A stretch of 64,000 nucleotides of DNA from 13-2-20CM-68-14 sp051955535 (GTDB lineage: Bacteria > Actinomycetota > Thermoleophilia > Gaiellales > Gaiellaceae): the NCBI GenBank assembly GCA_051955535.1, contig JBQCGP010000051.1, forward strand, positions 66,662 to 130,661. The letters run 5' to 3'. Below are positions 16,698-25,547 of this stretch, in pieces. A program made the position numbers and the translations under genes. Under the pieces are notes generated by a model. It saw nothing but the letters and a program-made list of their open reading frames with translations. It was not told the origin of the DNA and ran no database searches. The first letter of the stretch is position 1. Every line of letters begins with the position of its first letter.

Positions 16698-17677
16698 CGC
16701 GCTACCGCCGAGTCGCCGTCCCGGCTGCCCGCCTCGTCCTCTGCGGCAAACTCGCGGCCCGTGTAATGCAGGTAGACGTCGTCGAGCGAGGGGCGGTGTG
16801 TCATCACCGACTCGACGCCGATGCCGCGTGCCTCGAGCGCCGAGAGGATCGTCGGGATCGCGCGGGCGCCGCTCGCCACCCGGCTGCGGAGCTTCCGGCC
16901 TTCGAGCGACGCCTCGTGCACGCCCTCGAGCGCCGCGACGATCGCCTCCGCATCCGCGGCACGGCCGTCGGTGATCTCGACCTCGACCGCCTCGCCGTAC
17001 AGGCTCGCCTTCAGCTCCTCGGGCGTTCCCTCGACTACGACGCGGCCGCGGCTGACGATCGCGAGCCGATCGGCGAGCTGGTCGGCCTCCTCCATGTAGT
17101 GCGTGGTGAGCAGGATCGTGAGCGACTCGCCCTCGGCGAGCCGCCCGAGCTCCTCCCACATCGACGCTCGCGCCTCGGGGTCGAGGCCGGTGGTCGGCTC
17201 GTCGAGGAAGAGCACCTGCGGTCGGTGGACGAGGCCGAGCCCGACGTCGAGGCGGCGCTTCATTCCGCCCGAGTAGCCGCGCACCACGCGGTCGGCCGCC
17301 TGCGCGATCCCGAGCAATCCGAGCAGCTCCTCGACGCGCTCGTTCAGGGCGCGTCCGCCCATGCCCTGGATGCGGCCCTGCAGCATCAGGTTCTCGCGAC
17401 CGGTCGCGTCGCGGTCGACGCCCGAGCTCTGCGGGACGTAGCCGATCGAGCGACGCACTGCGTCGGGGTCGTGAACGATGTCGTGGCCGGCGACCTCGGC
17501 GCGCCCGCTGTCCGGGGTCGTCAGCGTCGCGAGCAGCTTGACCGTCGTCGACTTGCCGGCACCGTTCGGTCCCAACAGGCCGAAGACCTCGCCCGCGGCG
17601 ACGCGGAAGCTGACGCCGTCGAGCGCCTGAACGGCGCCATAGTGCTTCCGAAGCTCCTCGACGAGGATCGCGTCCAC
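16694..17677 (-). CDS. ABC transporter ATP-binding protein, DrrA-like
   Basis: A 327-residue ATPase partner of the ABC-2 permease. Walker A is GPNGAGKST, the signature is YSGGMKRRLD, Walker B is VLFLDEPTTGLD, and the H-loop is in LLTTHYMEEADQLADR. The ALDGVSF start and the long C-terminal domain (SLDDVYLHYTGREF) are those of DrrA-type daunorubicin/antibiotic efflux ATPases, although such transporters also carry other hydrophobic cargo. GTG 17677 lies 8 nt after a TAGACT on the minus strand, a leaderless-type start. Confidence 0.9.
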   Translation of the reverse strand: MDAILVEELRKHYGAVQALDGVSFRVAAGEVFGLLGPNGAGKSTTVKLLATLTTPDSGRAEVAGHDIVHDPDAVRRSIGYVPQSSGVDRDATGRENLMLQGRIQGMGGRALNERVEELLGLLGIAQAADRVVRGYSGGMKRRLDVGLGLVHRPQVLFLDEPTTGLDPEARASMWEELGRLAEGESLTILLTTHYMEEADQLADRLAIVSRGRVVVEGTPEELKASLYGEAVEVEITDGRAADAEAIVAALEGVHEASLEGRKLRSRVASGARAIPTILSALEARGIGVESVMTHRPSLDDVYLHYTGREFAAEDEAGSRDGDSAVAR

Positions 17678-17707
17678 CCCGGTCGAGTCTAGTCACGCGG
17701 TCCGAGG

Positions 17708-17741
17708 CCGCCCGCGCGCCGGAAGAATGGCGCGCGGGCGG
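17708..17741 (-). terminator. Hairpin terminator after the sedolisin gene
   Basis: A perfect 13-bp stem (CCGCCCGCGCGCC with GGCGCGCGGGCGG) with an 8-nt loop starts 14 bp after the sedolisin stop on the minus strand. No T-tract follows, as is common in high-GC bacteria. It separates the protease from the ABC exporter unit. Confidence 0.65.
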
Positions 17742-17754
17742 CGAAAAGGCGGCC

Positions 17755-19005
17755 CTAGAACCCGCTCGTGCCGTTCGGCGTGCCGAGCCCGGTCGGGCCG
17801 TCGTAGCCGGGCGCTGCGGTGCAGAGGTACTTCGTCGAGGTGTTGCGCCTCTTCGTGCAGTTGCCATTCGAGCCGCTCGTGACGTCGAAGAACGAGCTCG
17901 GCGAGGCGTACGGAAGCTGCGCCGCATAACTCACCGAGTTCGCGTTTCCGGCGAGCGCGTAGACGGATGCGACAATCGGCGAGGCAACGCTGGTGCCGCC
18001 GAAGACGTACCAGTTCGCTCCGCCGCTCGAGCCGTAGCTGTCGTAGACGGCGACACCGGTGTTCGGGTCCGCAACCGCCGAGACGTCCGCGACCGTGCGG
18101 TTCGAGCAGCCGGAATCTTTCTGCCAGGACTTCTTCGAGATCAGCGCGCTGCAGCCGCTGCCGGCGCCGCTCCACGCGGTCTCCGTCCAGCCGCGGGCGG
18201 TTGAAGCCCTTGTCAGGCTCGTGCCGCCGACGGCGACGACCGTGTTGTAGGCGGCCGGTACCTCGACGCCGTAGCCGCCGTCGCCGGAGCTGGCGGTGAC
18301 CGCGACGCCCGGATGGTTGTACGAGCCGCCGTAGCTCGACTCGCCGAAGAATTCGCTGCCGCCGTAGCTGTTACTGATGGCGTTCGCCCCCAGCGCGTAC
18401 GCCTCGTTCACGGCCGCGCCGAGGTCGGCGAAGCTGTTCGAGTCGGACTCGACGAGCAGGATCTTGCAGCCGGGGCAGACGGCGGATGCCATCTCGATGT
18501 CGAGGTCGATCTCCTGCCCCCAGCCCGTGTTGCCGGCCGGAGGTGTCGTGCCGCCGCGCTGATTGACCTTCGTGAAGCAGCCGCTCGAGGTCGTGCAGGG
18601 CGGCAGCCCGAACTGGCTGCGGTAGGCAGCGAGGTCAGAGGCCGCATTCGGATTGTCGTAGGCGTCGACGATCGCGACCGTCTGGCCGTTCGGGGTCCAG
18701 GTCAATCCGGTCGGGTCGGTCCACTTGTACGCGCCGGCGAGATTCTGTGGCGTGAACCCGAACTGGTAGGAGGTCGTCGCGAGCGCCGCAGATCCGCCGT
18801 CCGCCGTGACGACATGCGCGTCGCAGTAGGCGAGCCCAGCGATAGCCGCGGTGCAGACGCGCTGCTGCCCGTGCGCGGCCGGCAGCGGTTTCGGCTGTTT
18901 TTCGAGCCCTGGGGCCTGCCCTGGGCCGTTCCCGGCCGTCGCTGCTCCGGTGAGCGCGAGCAAAAAGATCACACCGGCCAGGCCGGCGAAAAAGCGGCTA
19001 TTCAT
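17755..19005 (-). CDS. Secreted serine-carboxyl peptidase (sedolisin, S53 family)
   Basis: A 416-residue exported protease. A signal peptide spans about 1-24. The catalytic Glu/Asp pair is in GWGQEIDLDIEMASA (E-x3-D), the oxyanion aspartate region is near SSGDGGYGVEVPAAY, and the nucleophile is in FGGTSVASPIVASVYA (GTSxAxP). The calcium-binding C-terminus (PGYDGPTGLGTPNG) is intact. The propeptide is short for the family, as in the many bacterial S53 proteins found with acid-tolerant growth. A Shine-Dalgarno GAGGAGGG precedes ATG 19005. Confidence 0.9.
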   Translation of the reverse strand: MNSRFFAGLAGVIFLLALTGAATAGNGPGQAPGLEKQPKPLPAAHGQQRVCTAAIAGLAYCDAHVVTADGGSAALATTSYQFGFTPQNLAGAYKWTDPTGLTWTPNGQTVAIVDAYDNPNAASDLAAYRSQFGLPPCTTSSGCFTKVNQRGGTTPPAGNTGWGQEIDLDIEMASAVCPGCKILLVESDSNSFADLGAAVNEAYALGANAISNSYGGSEFFGESSYGGSYNHPGVAVTASSGDGGYGVEVPAAYNTVVAVGGTSLTRASTARGWTETAWSGAGSGCSALISKKSWQKDSGCSNRTVADVSAVADPNTGVAVYDSYGSSGGANWYVFGGTSVASPIVASVYALAGNANSVSYAAQLPYASPSSFFDVTSGSNGNCTKRRNTSTKYLCTAAPGYDGPTGLGTPNGTSGF

Positions 19006-19156
19006 TGAACCCTCCTCGAAGTGAGTAAGAGTCCGAACCTAACATTGGCCGCGGCTCTCACCCAGCCCCGAAAGGGTGGTTCGACCCCCGCGAAGGCTTG
19101 GGTCTCCCGCGAGACCGCCGCTCGCGGCAGCCGGGCGCGGCTAGAGTCCGGCGCCG

Positions 19157-20299
19157 GTGGATCTCTACGAGTACCAGGGCAAGGAGCTGTTCCAGCGCTT
19201 CGGGATTCCAACGTCGGAGGGGCGCCTCGCCTCGACGTCGGCCGAGGCGCGTGCCGCCGCCGAGGAGCTCGGCGGGCCGGTCGTCGTCAAGGCCCAGGTC
19301 CTGACGGGTGGGCGCGGAAAGGCCGGGGGCGTAAAGCTCGCCGACGATCCGGACGACGCCGAGCGCAAGGCGGAGGAGATCCTCGGGCTCGACATCAACG
19401 GCCACGTCGTCCGCAAGGTGTGGATCGAACGCGCCTCGGAGATCGCGAAGGAGTACTACTTCTCGGTCACCTTCGACCGGGGCGAGAAGAAGGTGCTCTT
19501 GATGCTCACGACGGAGGGCGGGGTCGAGATCGAGCAGGTCGCCGAGGAGTCGTCGGAGAAGCTCGCGCGCCTGCACGTCGACCCCCTCGAGGGCTTCCAG
19601 CCCTACCAGGCGCGCCGCCTGATCTACGGCGGCGGGATCGCTGACCCGAACGAGCAAAAGCAGGTCCTCGACATCGTCGGGAATCTCTACGACTGTTTCG
19701 TCTCGATGGACGCGATGCTCTGCGAGATCAACCCGTTGATCGTGACGCCGGAGGGAGAGGTGCGGGCGCTCGACTCGAAGTTCACGGTCGACGACAACGC
19801 CCTCTACAAGCACCCCGAAGTCGCCGCGATGCGCGACCCAGAGGCGTATCCGCGGGAGGAGCGCGCCGCGCGCGAGAAGGGCGTCACCTATGTGAAGCTG
19901 GACGGAGAGGTCGGGGTCCTCGGCAACGGTGCCGGCCTGGTCATGTCCACGCTCGACACGATTGCACTGGCCGGCGGCCGCCCGGCCAACTTCTGCGACC
20001 TCGGCGGCGGCGGTGACGCGCAGGGCGTCGTCGATGCGCTCGAGGTGATTACCGCCGATCCCCAGGTGCGCGGGATCTTCTTCAACATCTTCGGCGGGAT
20101 CACCCGTTGCGACGAGGTCGCCCGCGGGATCCTCCAGGCGCTCGGCGAGATGGAGATCCGGCATCCGATCGTCGTTCGGCTGGACGGCACGAACGCCGAG
20201 GAAGGCCGTGAGATCCTCGCCGACGCCGGCCCCGAGAACCTGCACGTGGAGCCGACGATGCTCGAAGGTGCCAAGCGCGCGGTGGAGCTGGTGGCGTGA
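19157..20299 (+). CDS. sucC: Succinate-CoA ligase (ADP-forming) beta subunit
   Basis: A 380-residue ATP-grasp subunit of succinyl-CoA synthetase (TCA cycle; succinyl-CoA + NDP + Pi to succinate + CoA + NTP). N-terminus DLYEYQGKELFQRFGIP, nucleotide loop KAQVLTGGRGKAGGVKLA, and the C-terminal power-helix/CoA half with LDGEVGVLGNGAGLVM, FCDLGGGGDAQGV and FFNIFGGITRCDEVA are all canonical. GTG 19157 follows a TAGAGT hexamer by 9 nt. The stop overlaps the next gene (GTGA), a methyltransferase, so sucC and sucD are separated but cotranscribed. Confidence 0.96.
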   Translation: MDLYEYQGKELFQRFGIPTSEGRLASTSAEARAAAEELGGPVVVKAQVLTGGRGKAGGVKLADDPDDAERKAEEILGLDINGHVVRKVWIERASEIAKEYYFSVTFDRGEKKVLLMLTTEGGVEIEQVAEESSEKLARLHVDPLEGFQPYQARRLIYGGGIADPNEQKQVLDIVGNLYDCFVSMDAMLCEINPLIVTPEGEVRALDSKFTVDDNALYKHPEVAAMRDPEAYPREERAAREKGVTYVKLDGEVGVLGNGAGLVMSTLDTIALAGGRPANFCDLGGGGDAQGVVDALEVITADPQVRGIFFNIFGGITRCDEVARGILQALGEMEIRHPIVVRLDGTNAEEGREILADAGPENLHVEPTMLEGAKRAVELVA

Positions 20300-20937
20300 C
20301 CGATCTTTGGTCCGAACGCGCCGAGGCGTACGCCGAGAGCGATACGCACCGCGAAGGTCGCGACCTCGACCTGCTCGTCTCCTGGGCCGAGGGCAAGTCG
20401 GCGCTCGACGTGGCGACGGGCGGCGGACACGTCGCGCGGCGCCTTCGCGAACGGGGCTTCGAGGTGACGACGCTCGACCCGGCACCCGGGATGCGGGCGG
20501 ACGTCCTCGCACCGGCGGAGCACATCCCCTTCGCGGACGGAAGCTTCGACACGGTCGCTACGCGGATCGCGCCCCATCACTTCACCGACATCCGGGCAGC
20601 GGTTACGGAGATGGCACGTGTGGCGCGGCTGGTGGTGCTGATCGAGGACACGCTCTACGACTGCGAGGAGGTCGAGGAGGCAGAGCGGCTGCACGACCCC
20701 ACGCACGTTCGCTCGTACTCCGAGCAGGAGTGGCGTTCGTTCCTCGAGGATGCGGGGCTCACCGTCGAGAAGGTCGAGCTCCAGTCGAAGCGGCGCGACT
20801 TCGGAGCCTGGTGCGACCGGACCGGCTGCACCGGGCCCGAGCGCGAGCGAGCCAGGCAACTCCTCGGCGACCGGATCGACGAGCAGGGCGGCTACACGGA
20901 CGCGAAGATCCTGGTCAGGGCAAGGAAGGCGGCCTAG
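20296..20937 (+). CDS. SAM-dependent class I methyltransferase inserted between sucC and sucD
   Basis: A 213-residue Rossmann methyltransferase (Methyltransf_11/UbiE-like). The SAM loop is ALDVATGGGHVARRL, followed by VTTLDPAPGM and the acidic-loop region HIPFADGSFDTVATRIAPHHF. Substrate unknown; the family methylates small molecules, quinones or lipids. GTG 20296 overlaps the sucC stop by 4 nt and the stop is 2 bp before the sucD GTG, so translation of all three is coupled. Placing a methyltransferase inside the sucCD pair is unusual and is the reason to look at it. Confidence 0.85.
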   Translation: MTDLWSERAEAYAESDTHREGRDLDLLVSWAEGKSALDVATGGGHVARRLRERGFEVTTLDPAPGMRADVLAPAEHIPFADGSFDTVATRIAPHHFTDIRAAVTEMARVARLVVLIEDTLYDCEEVEEAERLHDPTHVRSYSEQEWRSFLEDAGLTVEKVELQSKRRDFGAWCDRTGCTGPERERARQLLGDRIDEQGGYTDAKILVRARKAA

Positions 20938-20939
20938 CG

Positions 20940-21821
20940 GTGGCGATCGTCGTCGGCAACGAGACGAAGCTCGTCGTCCAGGGTGCAACCGGCCGCGAGG
21001 GCTCCTTTCACACGCTGCGCAACCGCAACTACGGCACCGACGTCGTCGCCGGCGTCACTCCGGGCAAGGGCGGCCAAGACCTCGAAGGGATCCCGATCTT
21101 CGACACCGTCGCCGAGGCTGTCGAGGAGGCGGGCGCGAACACCTCGATGGTCTTCGTGCCGGCCCGCTTCGCCGCGGACGCCATCTACGAGAGCGTCGAC
21201 GCAGGCATCGGCACCGTCATCTGCATCGCCGAGGGCCTTCCCGCGCACGAGATGTTGCGGATCTACAACTACATCCACCCACGCGGGGTCACGATGCTCG
21301 GGCCGAACTGTCCCGGCGCGCTCTCGCCCGGGAAGGCGAACGTCGGGATCATCCCGGCCGAGATCTTCCACGAGGGCCCGATCGGCCTCGTCTCGCGCTC
21401 CGGGACGCTGACCTACCAGATCGGGCACGAGCTGACCCAGCTCGGCCTCGGCAACTCGACGATCGTGGGCATCGGCGGCGACCCCGTCGTCGGCTCCTCG
21501 TTCATCGACGTGCTCGCGGAGTTCGAGGCCGACGACGAGACCGAGGTCGTCGTGCTGGTTGGCGAGATCGGCGGCGACGAGGAGGAGAAGGCGGCGGCTT
21601 TCATCTCGGCCGAGATGACGAAGCCGGTCGTCGCCTACATCGCGGGCTTCACGGCGCCGCCCGGGAAGACGATGGGCCACGCAGGCGCGATCATCTCCGG
21701 GTCTTCGGGCACCGCGCAGGCGAAGAAAGAGGCGCTCGAGGCACACGGAGTCCGCGTCGGCACGACGCCGACTGAAGCGGCGCAGCTCGCCGCGGAGGTC
21801 GCCGGCGCCGTCCGCGCCTGA
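20940..21821 (+). CDS. sucD: Succinate-CoA ligase alpha subunit
   Basis: A 293-residue CoA-binding subunit. It has the Rossmann CoA domain (VQGATGREGSFHTLRNRNYGT), VTPGKGG, the PNCPGALSPGKANVGI segment, and the phosphohistidine loop GHAGAIISGSSGTA that relays phosphate to SucC. Length is normal. GTG 20940 is two bases after the methyltransferase stop. Forms the catalytic heterodimer with SucC. Confidence 0.96.
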   Translation: MAIVVGNETKLVVQGATGREGSFHTLRNRNYGTDVVAGVTPGKGGQDLEGIPIFDTVAEAVEEAGANTSMVFVPARFAADAIYESVDAGIGTVICIAEGLPAHEMLRIYNYIHPRGVTMLGPNCPGALSPGKANVGIIPAEIFHEGPIGLVSRSGTLTYQIGHELTQLGLGNSTIVGIGGDPVVGSSFIDVLAEFEADDETEVVVLVGEIGGDEEEKAAAFISAEMTKPVVAYIAGFTAPPGKTMGHAGAIISGSSGTAQAKKEALEAHGVRVGTTPTEAAQLAAEVAGAVRA

Positions 21822-21933
21822 GCTCCAAGACCAAGAGACAAACCGCCGGTTTCCAAAGTTCCTGTTCGGGTTATCAGTCGCCTCGGGACAAGGCTGGGGC
21901 AGTCTCGGCCTTGCAGGCAAGCAGGGGGGAAGC

Positions 21934-22797
21934 ATGAAGAAGATCCTGATCACGGTGAGCGTCGCGCTGTTGGTCGGCGCGACCGTCGCCTCCGCGAGCG
22001 GCGACCGGGTCACCCGGACCGTTAGCAAGCTCGGCATTCGGAACGGCGTCATCTACGCGTGTGTCGAGACGCACGGGAACAGTCAGACATTGGGTGACCT
22101 CAAGCTCGACAACTGCCACAAGGGCTTCAAGCGGATTGCCTGGAACATCCGCGGGCCGAGAGGCGTACGCGGTCTCTCGGGCAACGGCCGTCAAGGCCCG
22201 CCCGGACCGGCGGGTCCGACGGGCGCCCAGGGAGCGCAGGGGGCCCAGGGCCCACAGGGGCCGCAGGGCCCGAAGGGAGACAAGGGTGACAAGGGCGATC
22301 AGGGCCCGCCAGGAACTCCAGCGGTGGGCACGTTCGGCCCGGTTCACCTGGTCAACCGCGACGACACCGGATGCGGCGGGACGGAGGTCTGGGCCCACGA
22401 CAACGAGGATCGTCTCTACGTCGTCGTGCCGAGCCAGGATGGCACGGGCTACGCCGTCACGCGCTACGACCTCCACGGGAAATTCACGACGATTCCGGGC
22501 GCGCACCATCCCGGCGACTGCGCCAATCAGTTCGACTCGAGCCCGGAAACGGGCGACTTCAACGGCGTCTGGACTAGGAGCATTTCGGGAGACTTCGACT
22601 ACAACCCCGATGCGACGATTCCGGCCTCGGGCAGCTGGGACGATTTCATCCACGCCGTCTTCGCTGCAAATGGCCAGAGTCCGACCGTGACCGATGTGTC
22701 TTACGAGTTCGACTACTACGTCTGCGGCTTCCACTGGCGCGACGCGGCTTACCCGTACCCGAACATCGTGGACAGCGGCTCCATCGGAGACTGCTAG
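21934..22797 (+). CDS. Secreted collagen-like (Gly-X-Y) repeat protein
   Basis: A 287-residue exported protein. After a signal peptide (about 1-24) and a short domain with two cysteines comes a run of about 19 Gly-X-Y triplets (residues about 70-130: RGVRGLSG, then GPPGPAGPTGAQGAQG, ending GDKGDKGDQGPPG), then a globular domain of about 150 residues with four or more cysteines (CGGTEVWAHDNEDR; CGFHWRDAAYPYP; ending GSIGDC). Bacterial collagen-like proteins form triple helices at the cell surface. The C-terminal domain is not recognised. Shine-Dalgarno AGGGGGGA precedes ATG 21934. Confidence 0.85.
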   Translation: MKKILITVSVALLVGATVASASGDRVTRTVSKLGIRNGVIYACVETHGNSQTLGDLKLDNCHKGFKRIAWNIRGPRGVRGLSGNGRQGPPGPAGPTGAQGAQGAQGPQGPQGPKGDKGDKGDQGPPGTPAVGTFGPVHLVNRDDTGCGGTEVWAHDNEDRLYVVVPSQDGTGYAVTRYDLHGKFTTIPGAHHPGDCANQFDSSPETGDFNGVWTRSISGDFDYNPDATIPASGSWDDFIHAVFAANGQSPTVTDVSYEFDYYVCGFHWRDAAYPYPNIVDSGSIGDC

Positions 22798-22807
22798 AGC
22801 ATTCGTC

Positions 22808-22835
22808 GGCCCGGCGCAGCGCATCGCGCCGGGCC
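22808..22835 (+). terminator. Hairpin terminator after collagen-like gene
   Basis: A perfect 10-bp stem, GGCCCGGCGC with GCGCCGGGCC and an 8-nt loop, starts 11 bp after the stop codon. No T-tract. Confidence 0.6.
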
Positions 22836-22906
22836 TACGACCCACTTCTCAGCGGACGCGGGAGCCCCGAACGGCGGACGGAGCAGCCTCTGGCAGTCTG
22901 GTGTCC

Positions 22907-24151
22907 ATGCGTCGCCCCTTCGCGGCCCTCTACAGACTCATCTTCGGCACGGACACGAACCCGGCGCTGCGTCCGGTCCTGGCGGTCAACTTCGCGGGCT
23001 CGCTCGCCGGGTCGACCATGTTCAGCTTCATCGGCATCTGGGCGATCAAACACCTGCACGCCCAGCAGTCGACGCTCGGGCTCGTCTACCTCGTCAGCGC
23101 GCTGATCGGCGTGGCGTCCGGGTATGCCGGCGGCCATCTCTCTGACCGCGTCGGGCGGAAGCCGCTCATCCTGGCAGGTTGGATAGGCCAAACCGCGATC
23201 GTCCTCGCGTTGCTGGCGGTCGGCGACAATACGACCGCTGGACTCGTGGTGCTCTGTTTTGCGGGGCTCAGCTTCTCGATCGGCCAGGCGTCGAGCCAGG
23301 CGCTCGTCGCGGACCTCGTTCCTCCGGAGCAGCACGAGCCCGCGTACGCCGGGGTTCGCGTCGCCTCGAACCTCGGCATCACATGCGGCCCGCCGCTGGG
23401 CGGCGTGCTGCTCCTGATCGGCAGTTGGAGCGCACTCTTCCTCGGCGCGGCGTGCTTCTCGGCGCTGGGCTTTCTCCTTGCCGCCCTGTTCCTGCCGAAG
23501 CGCGGCGCCTATGCCCCCGAGGAACCGCCCAGCCGGGGCTCGTTCGGCGTCATCGTGCGCGACCGGCCGTTCCTGCTCTTCGTGATCTCAGCCGTGTTCG
23601 CCTGGCTCGTCTACGTCGCGTTCGAGACCGTCCTGCCGATCTCGCTGGTCTCCTCGCACGGGTACTCGAACTCGACCTGGGGCTTCCTCCTGATCATCAA
23701 CCCAGCCCTCGTCACCTTCTTCCAGCTGCGCCTGACCGAGCGTGTCGCCTCGGTGCCGCCGGCGACCAAGCTCGCGGTCGGGCTGCCGCTGATGGGCTTT
23801 CCGTTCTTGCTTCTGTCGGTGAACGCTGCCGTGCCGGTAGTGGTGCTGATCCTCGTGTTGTTCGTGATCGGGGAGATGCTCTGGGTCCCGACCTCACAAT
23901 CCGCGGTCGCGAGTCTCGCGCCGCCCGATCTGCGCGGCGCGTACATGGGCGCCTTCGGAGCGACGGCCGCGATCGGGTTCGCCCTCGCGCCGTTCATCGG
24001 CCTGCAGGTGCGGCAGAGCTTCGGTGACTCCGCGGTCTGGATGCTCGAGGCCGCCCTCTCGCTCGTAGCGGCCGGGACCGGCGCGGCTGCGATCAAGATC
24101 GCGCTCGGCCGCGGGCCGGACGAGAGGGAAACCGTTTCAGCGGCCGCCTGA
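22907..24151 (+). CDS. MFS transporter
   Basis: A 414-residue major-facilitator protein with twelve predicted TM segments. The loop 2-3 motif is GHLSDRVGRKPLI, and a second GDxxGR-type position occurs in the C half in weaker form. The first helix begins LRPVLAVNFAGSLAGSTMF. The ORF is open further upstream to 22694, but that part overlaps the collagen-like gene and its terminator, so ATG 22907 is chosen. Family and length suggest a drug or sugar efflux permease; the substrate is unknown. Confidence 0.85.
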   Translation: MRRPFAALYRLIFGTDTNPALRPVLAVNFAGSLAGSTMFSFIGIWAIKHLHAQQSTLGLVYLVSALIGVASGYAGGHLSDRVGRKPLILAGWIGQTAIVLALLAVGDNTTAGLVVLCFAGLSFSIGQASSQALVADLVPPEQHEPAYAGVRVASNLGITCGPPLGGVLLLIGSWSALFLGAACFSALGFLLAALFLPKRGAYAPEEPPSRGSFGVIVRDRPFLLFVISAVFAWLVYVAFETVLPISLVSSHGYSNSTWGFLLIINPALVTFFQLRLTERVASVPPATKLAVGLPLMGFPFLLLSVNAAVPVVVLILVLFVIGEMLWVPTSQSAVASLAPPDLRGAYMGAFGATAAIGFALAPFIGLQVRQSFGDSAVWMLEAALSLVAAGTGAAAIKIALGRGPDERETVSAAA

Positions 24152-24156
24152 CTTCG

Positions 24157-24162
24157 TACACT
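24157..24162 (+). promoter_or_regulatory. Leaderless -10 hexamer of aminotransferase gene
   Basis: TACACT, exactly 6 nt before ATG 24169, in a 17-bp gap after the MFS gene; no Shine-Dalgarno. Confidence 0.6.
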
Positions 24163-24168
24163 CGGCAG

Positions 24169-25233
24169 ATGGAGTCGATCTCCTTCGCCCGCGGCGTTCC
24201 GGCCCCTGAGTGCCTGCCGGTCGACGAGCTTGCCGATTGCGCGCGGGTGGCCATCGGGCGCGACGGCGCCGCCGCGCTCCTCTACGGCCACACGCTCGGC
24301 TACGAGCCGCTGCGGGCGTGGATCGCGGAGCGCCACGGCGTCGATCCGGCGCGAGTGGTCGTCACGAACGGTTCGCTCCAGGCGTTCCACTTCGTCCTCG
24401 CGGCGCTCGGTGAGGGCCGGCGAATCATCGTCGAGCGTCCCACTTACGACCGGCCACGGAAGATCCTGAGCGAGTTCGACGAAGTCTCGGTCGACGACGA
24501 GGGTCTCGACGTCGACGAGCTCGAGCGGTTGCTCACAGTCGACGCGCCCGCGTTCCTCTACACGATCCCGACCTTTCAGAACCCCTCCGGCGTCACGCTC
24601 TCCGCCGAGCGCCGAGGCCGCCTTGCCGAGCTCGCAACCGGGGCACGGCTGATCGTGTTCGAGGACGATCCCTACGGGCTCGTTCGGTTCGACGGCGAGC
24701 CGCTGCCGAGCGTGTTCGAGCTCGCCGACGGCCGCAATGTCGTTTACAGCTCGTCGTTCTCGAAGACGATCGCACCGGGCGTGCGGGTCGGTTACGTGGT
24801 CGTCCCCGACGGCCTGGGGCCAGAGCTCGAGGAGCTCGTGGCGTCGACGTACATCACGCCGGCGCTCGTCAGCCAGGCGATCGTGCTCGAGTTCCTGCAC
24901 AGGGGTCTGTTCGAGCCGAATCTCGAACGCGTCCGCGGCCTGCTGCGCGCCCGCCGCGATGCGATGCTCGACGCGCTCGAGCGCGAGCTCGACGGCCGCG
25001 CCAGCTGGTCGCATCCCGCCGGCGGCTACTTCCTCTGGCTCGAGCTGCCCGGCACCGTCGCGGCGGAGCTCCTCGGCCGCGCGAGCGGTGCGGGGGTCAC
25101 CTTCGTCCCCGGCGTCGACTTCGGCGGCGGGCCAAGCTCGGCACGCCTCGCCTTCAGCTTCGCTTCGCCCGCCGAGATCGAGGAGGGCGTCGCCCGCCTA
25201 GCGGCTCTCGTCGGATCGCCCGCGGCGGTGTGA
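24169..25233 (+). CDS. PLP-dependent aminotransferase (class I/II, LysN / MocR-catalytic-like)
   Basis: A 354-residue fold-type I aminotransferase. It begins ISFARGVPAPECLP, has GHTLGYEPLRAWIAERHGV and the PLP phosphate site NGSLQAFHF, the aspartate in VFEDDPYGLVRFDG and the lysine in SSSFSKTIAPGVRVGYVV. These motifs are those of 2-aminoadipate (LysN) and aromatic aminotransferases related to MocR catalytic domains. The DNA-binding half of MocR is absent. Preferred amino acid unknown. The 3' end overlaps the convergent lapA-like gene by 36 bp. Confidence 0.88.
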   Translation: MESISFARGVPAPECLPVDELADCARVAIGRDGAAALLYGHTLGYEPLRAWIAERHGVDPARVVVTNGSLQAFHFVLAALGEGRRIIVERPTYDRPRKILSEFDEVSVDDEGLDVDELERLLTVDAPAFLYTIPTFQNPSGVTLSAERRGRLAELATGARLIVFEDDPYGLVRFDGEPLPSVFELADGRNVVYSSSFSKTIAPGVRVGYVVVPDGLGPELEELVASTYITPALVSQAIVLEFLHRGLFEPNLERVRGLLRARRDAMLDALERELDGRASWSHPAGGYFLWLELPGTVAAELLGRASGAGVTFVPGVDFGGGPSSARLAFSFASPAEIEEGVARLAALVGSPAAV

Positions 25234-25464
25234 GTGGCGCAGTAGCGCCCCGGCAACGATCCCAATCGCCAGGATCCAGAGGATCAGCCAGATCAGCGAC
25301 ACCCTCGCCGTGAACAGGACGAAGTGGAGGTGCACCTGCTTGCGGTTCTCGAGGATGAACCCGAGCACATAAGCCGCGAGCACGACGAGGACGATCAGCC
25401 GCACCCAGAAGCGCGGCTGCCACTCGCGGAGCTGGTCCTCACTGGGCCTGCGCCAGCGCGGCAT
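25198..25464 (-). CDS. LapA-domain (DUF1049) small membrane protein
   Basis: An 88-residue protein with two TM helices (about 21-41 and 56-77) and the LapA-type signature FILENRKQVHLHFVLFTARVSL. LapA/YciS-family proteins in other bacteria act in lipopolysaccharide control; the role in a Gram-positive type cell is unknown. ATG 25464 is 8 nt after TAGACT (minus strand), a leaderless-type promoter. Overlaps the aminotransferase 3' end by 36 bp. Confidence 0.8.
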   Translation of the reverse strand: MPRWRRPSEDQLREWQPRFWVRLIVLVVLAAYVLGFILENRKQVHLHFVLFTARVSLIWLILWILAIGIVAGALLRHSHRRGRSDESR

Positions 25465-25485
25465 TGCCGCAGAGTCTATGAAGGG

Positions 25486-25547
25486 TAGGAGGTTTGGCGG
25501 GAGGCCGCTCGTCGCCGGCACAGACTGCTTCTCGCCAAACCCTCCTA
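25486..25547 (-). terminator. Long inverted repeat after the Cys-rich small gene
   Basis: TAGGAGGTTTGGCGGGAG pairs with CTCGCCAAACCCTCCTA (one bulged base) around a 27-nt loop that holds its own small GGCC/CCGGC stem. It begins at the stop codon of the gene at 25545 and ends 8 bp before the lapA promoter hexamer, so it probably terminates the first gene. Confidence 0.6.
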
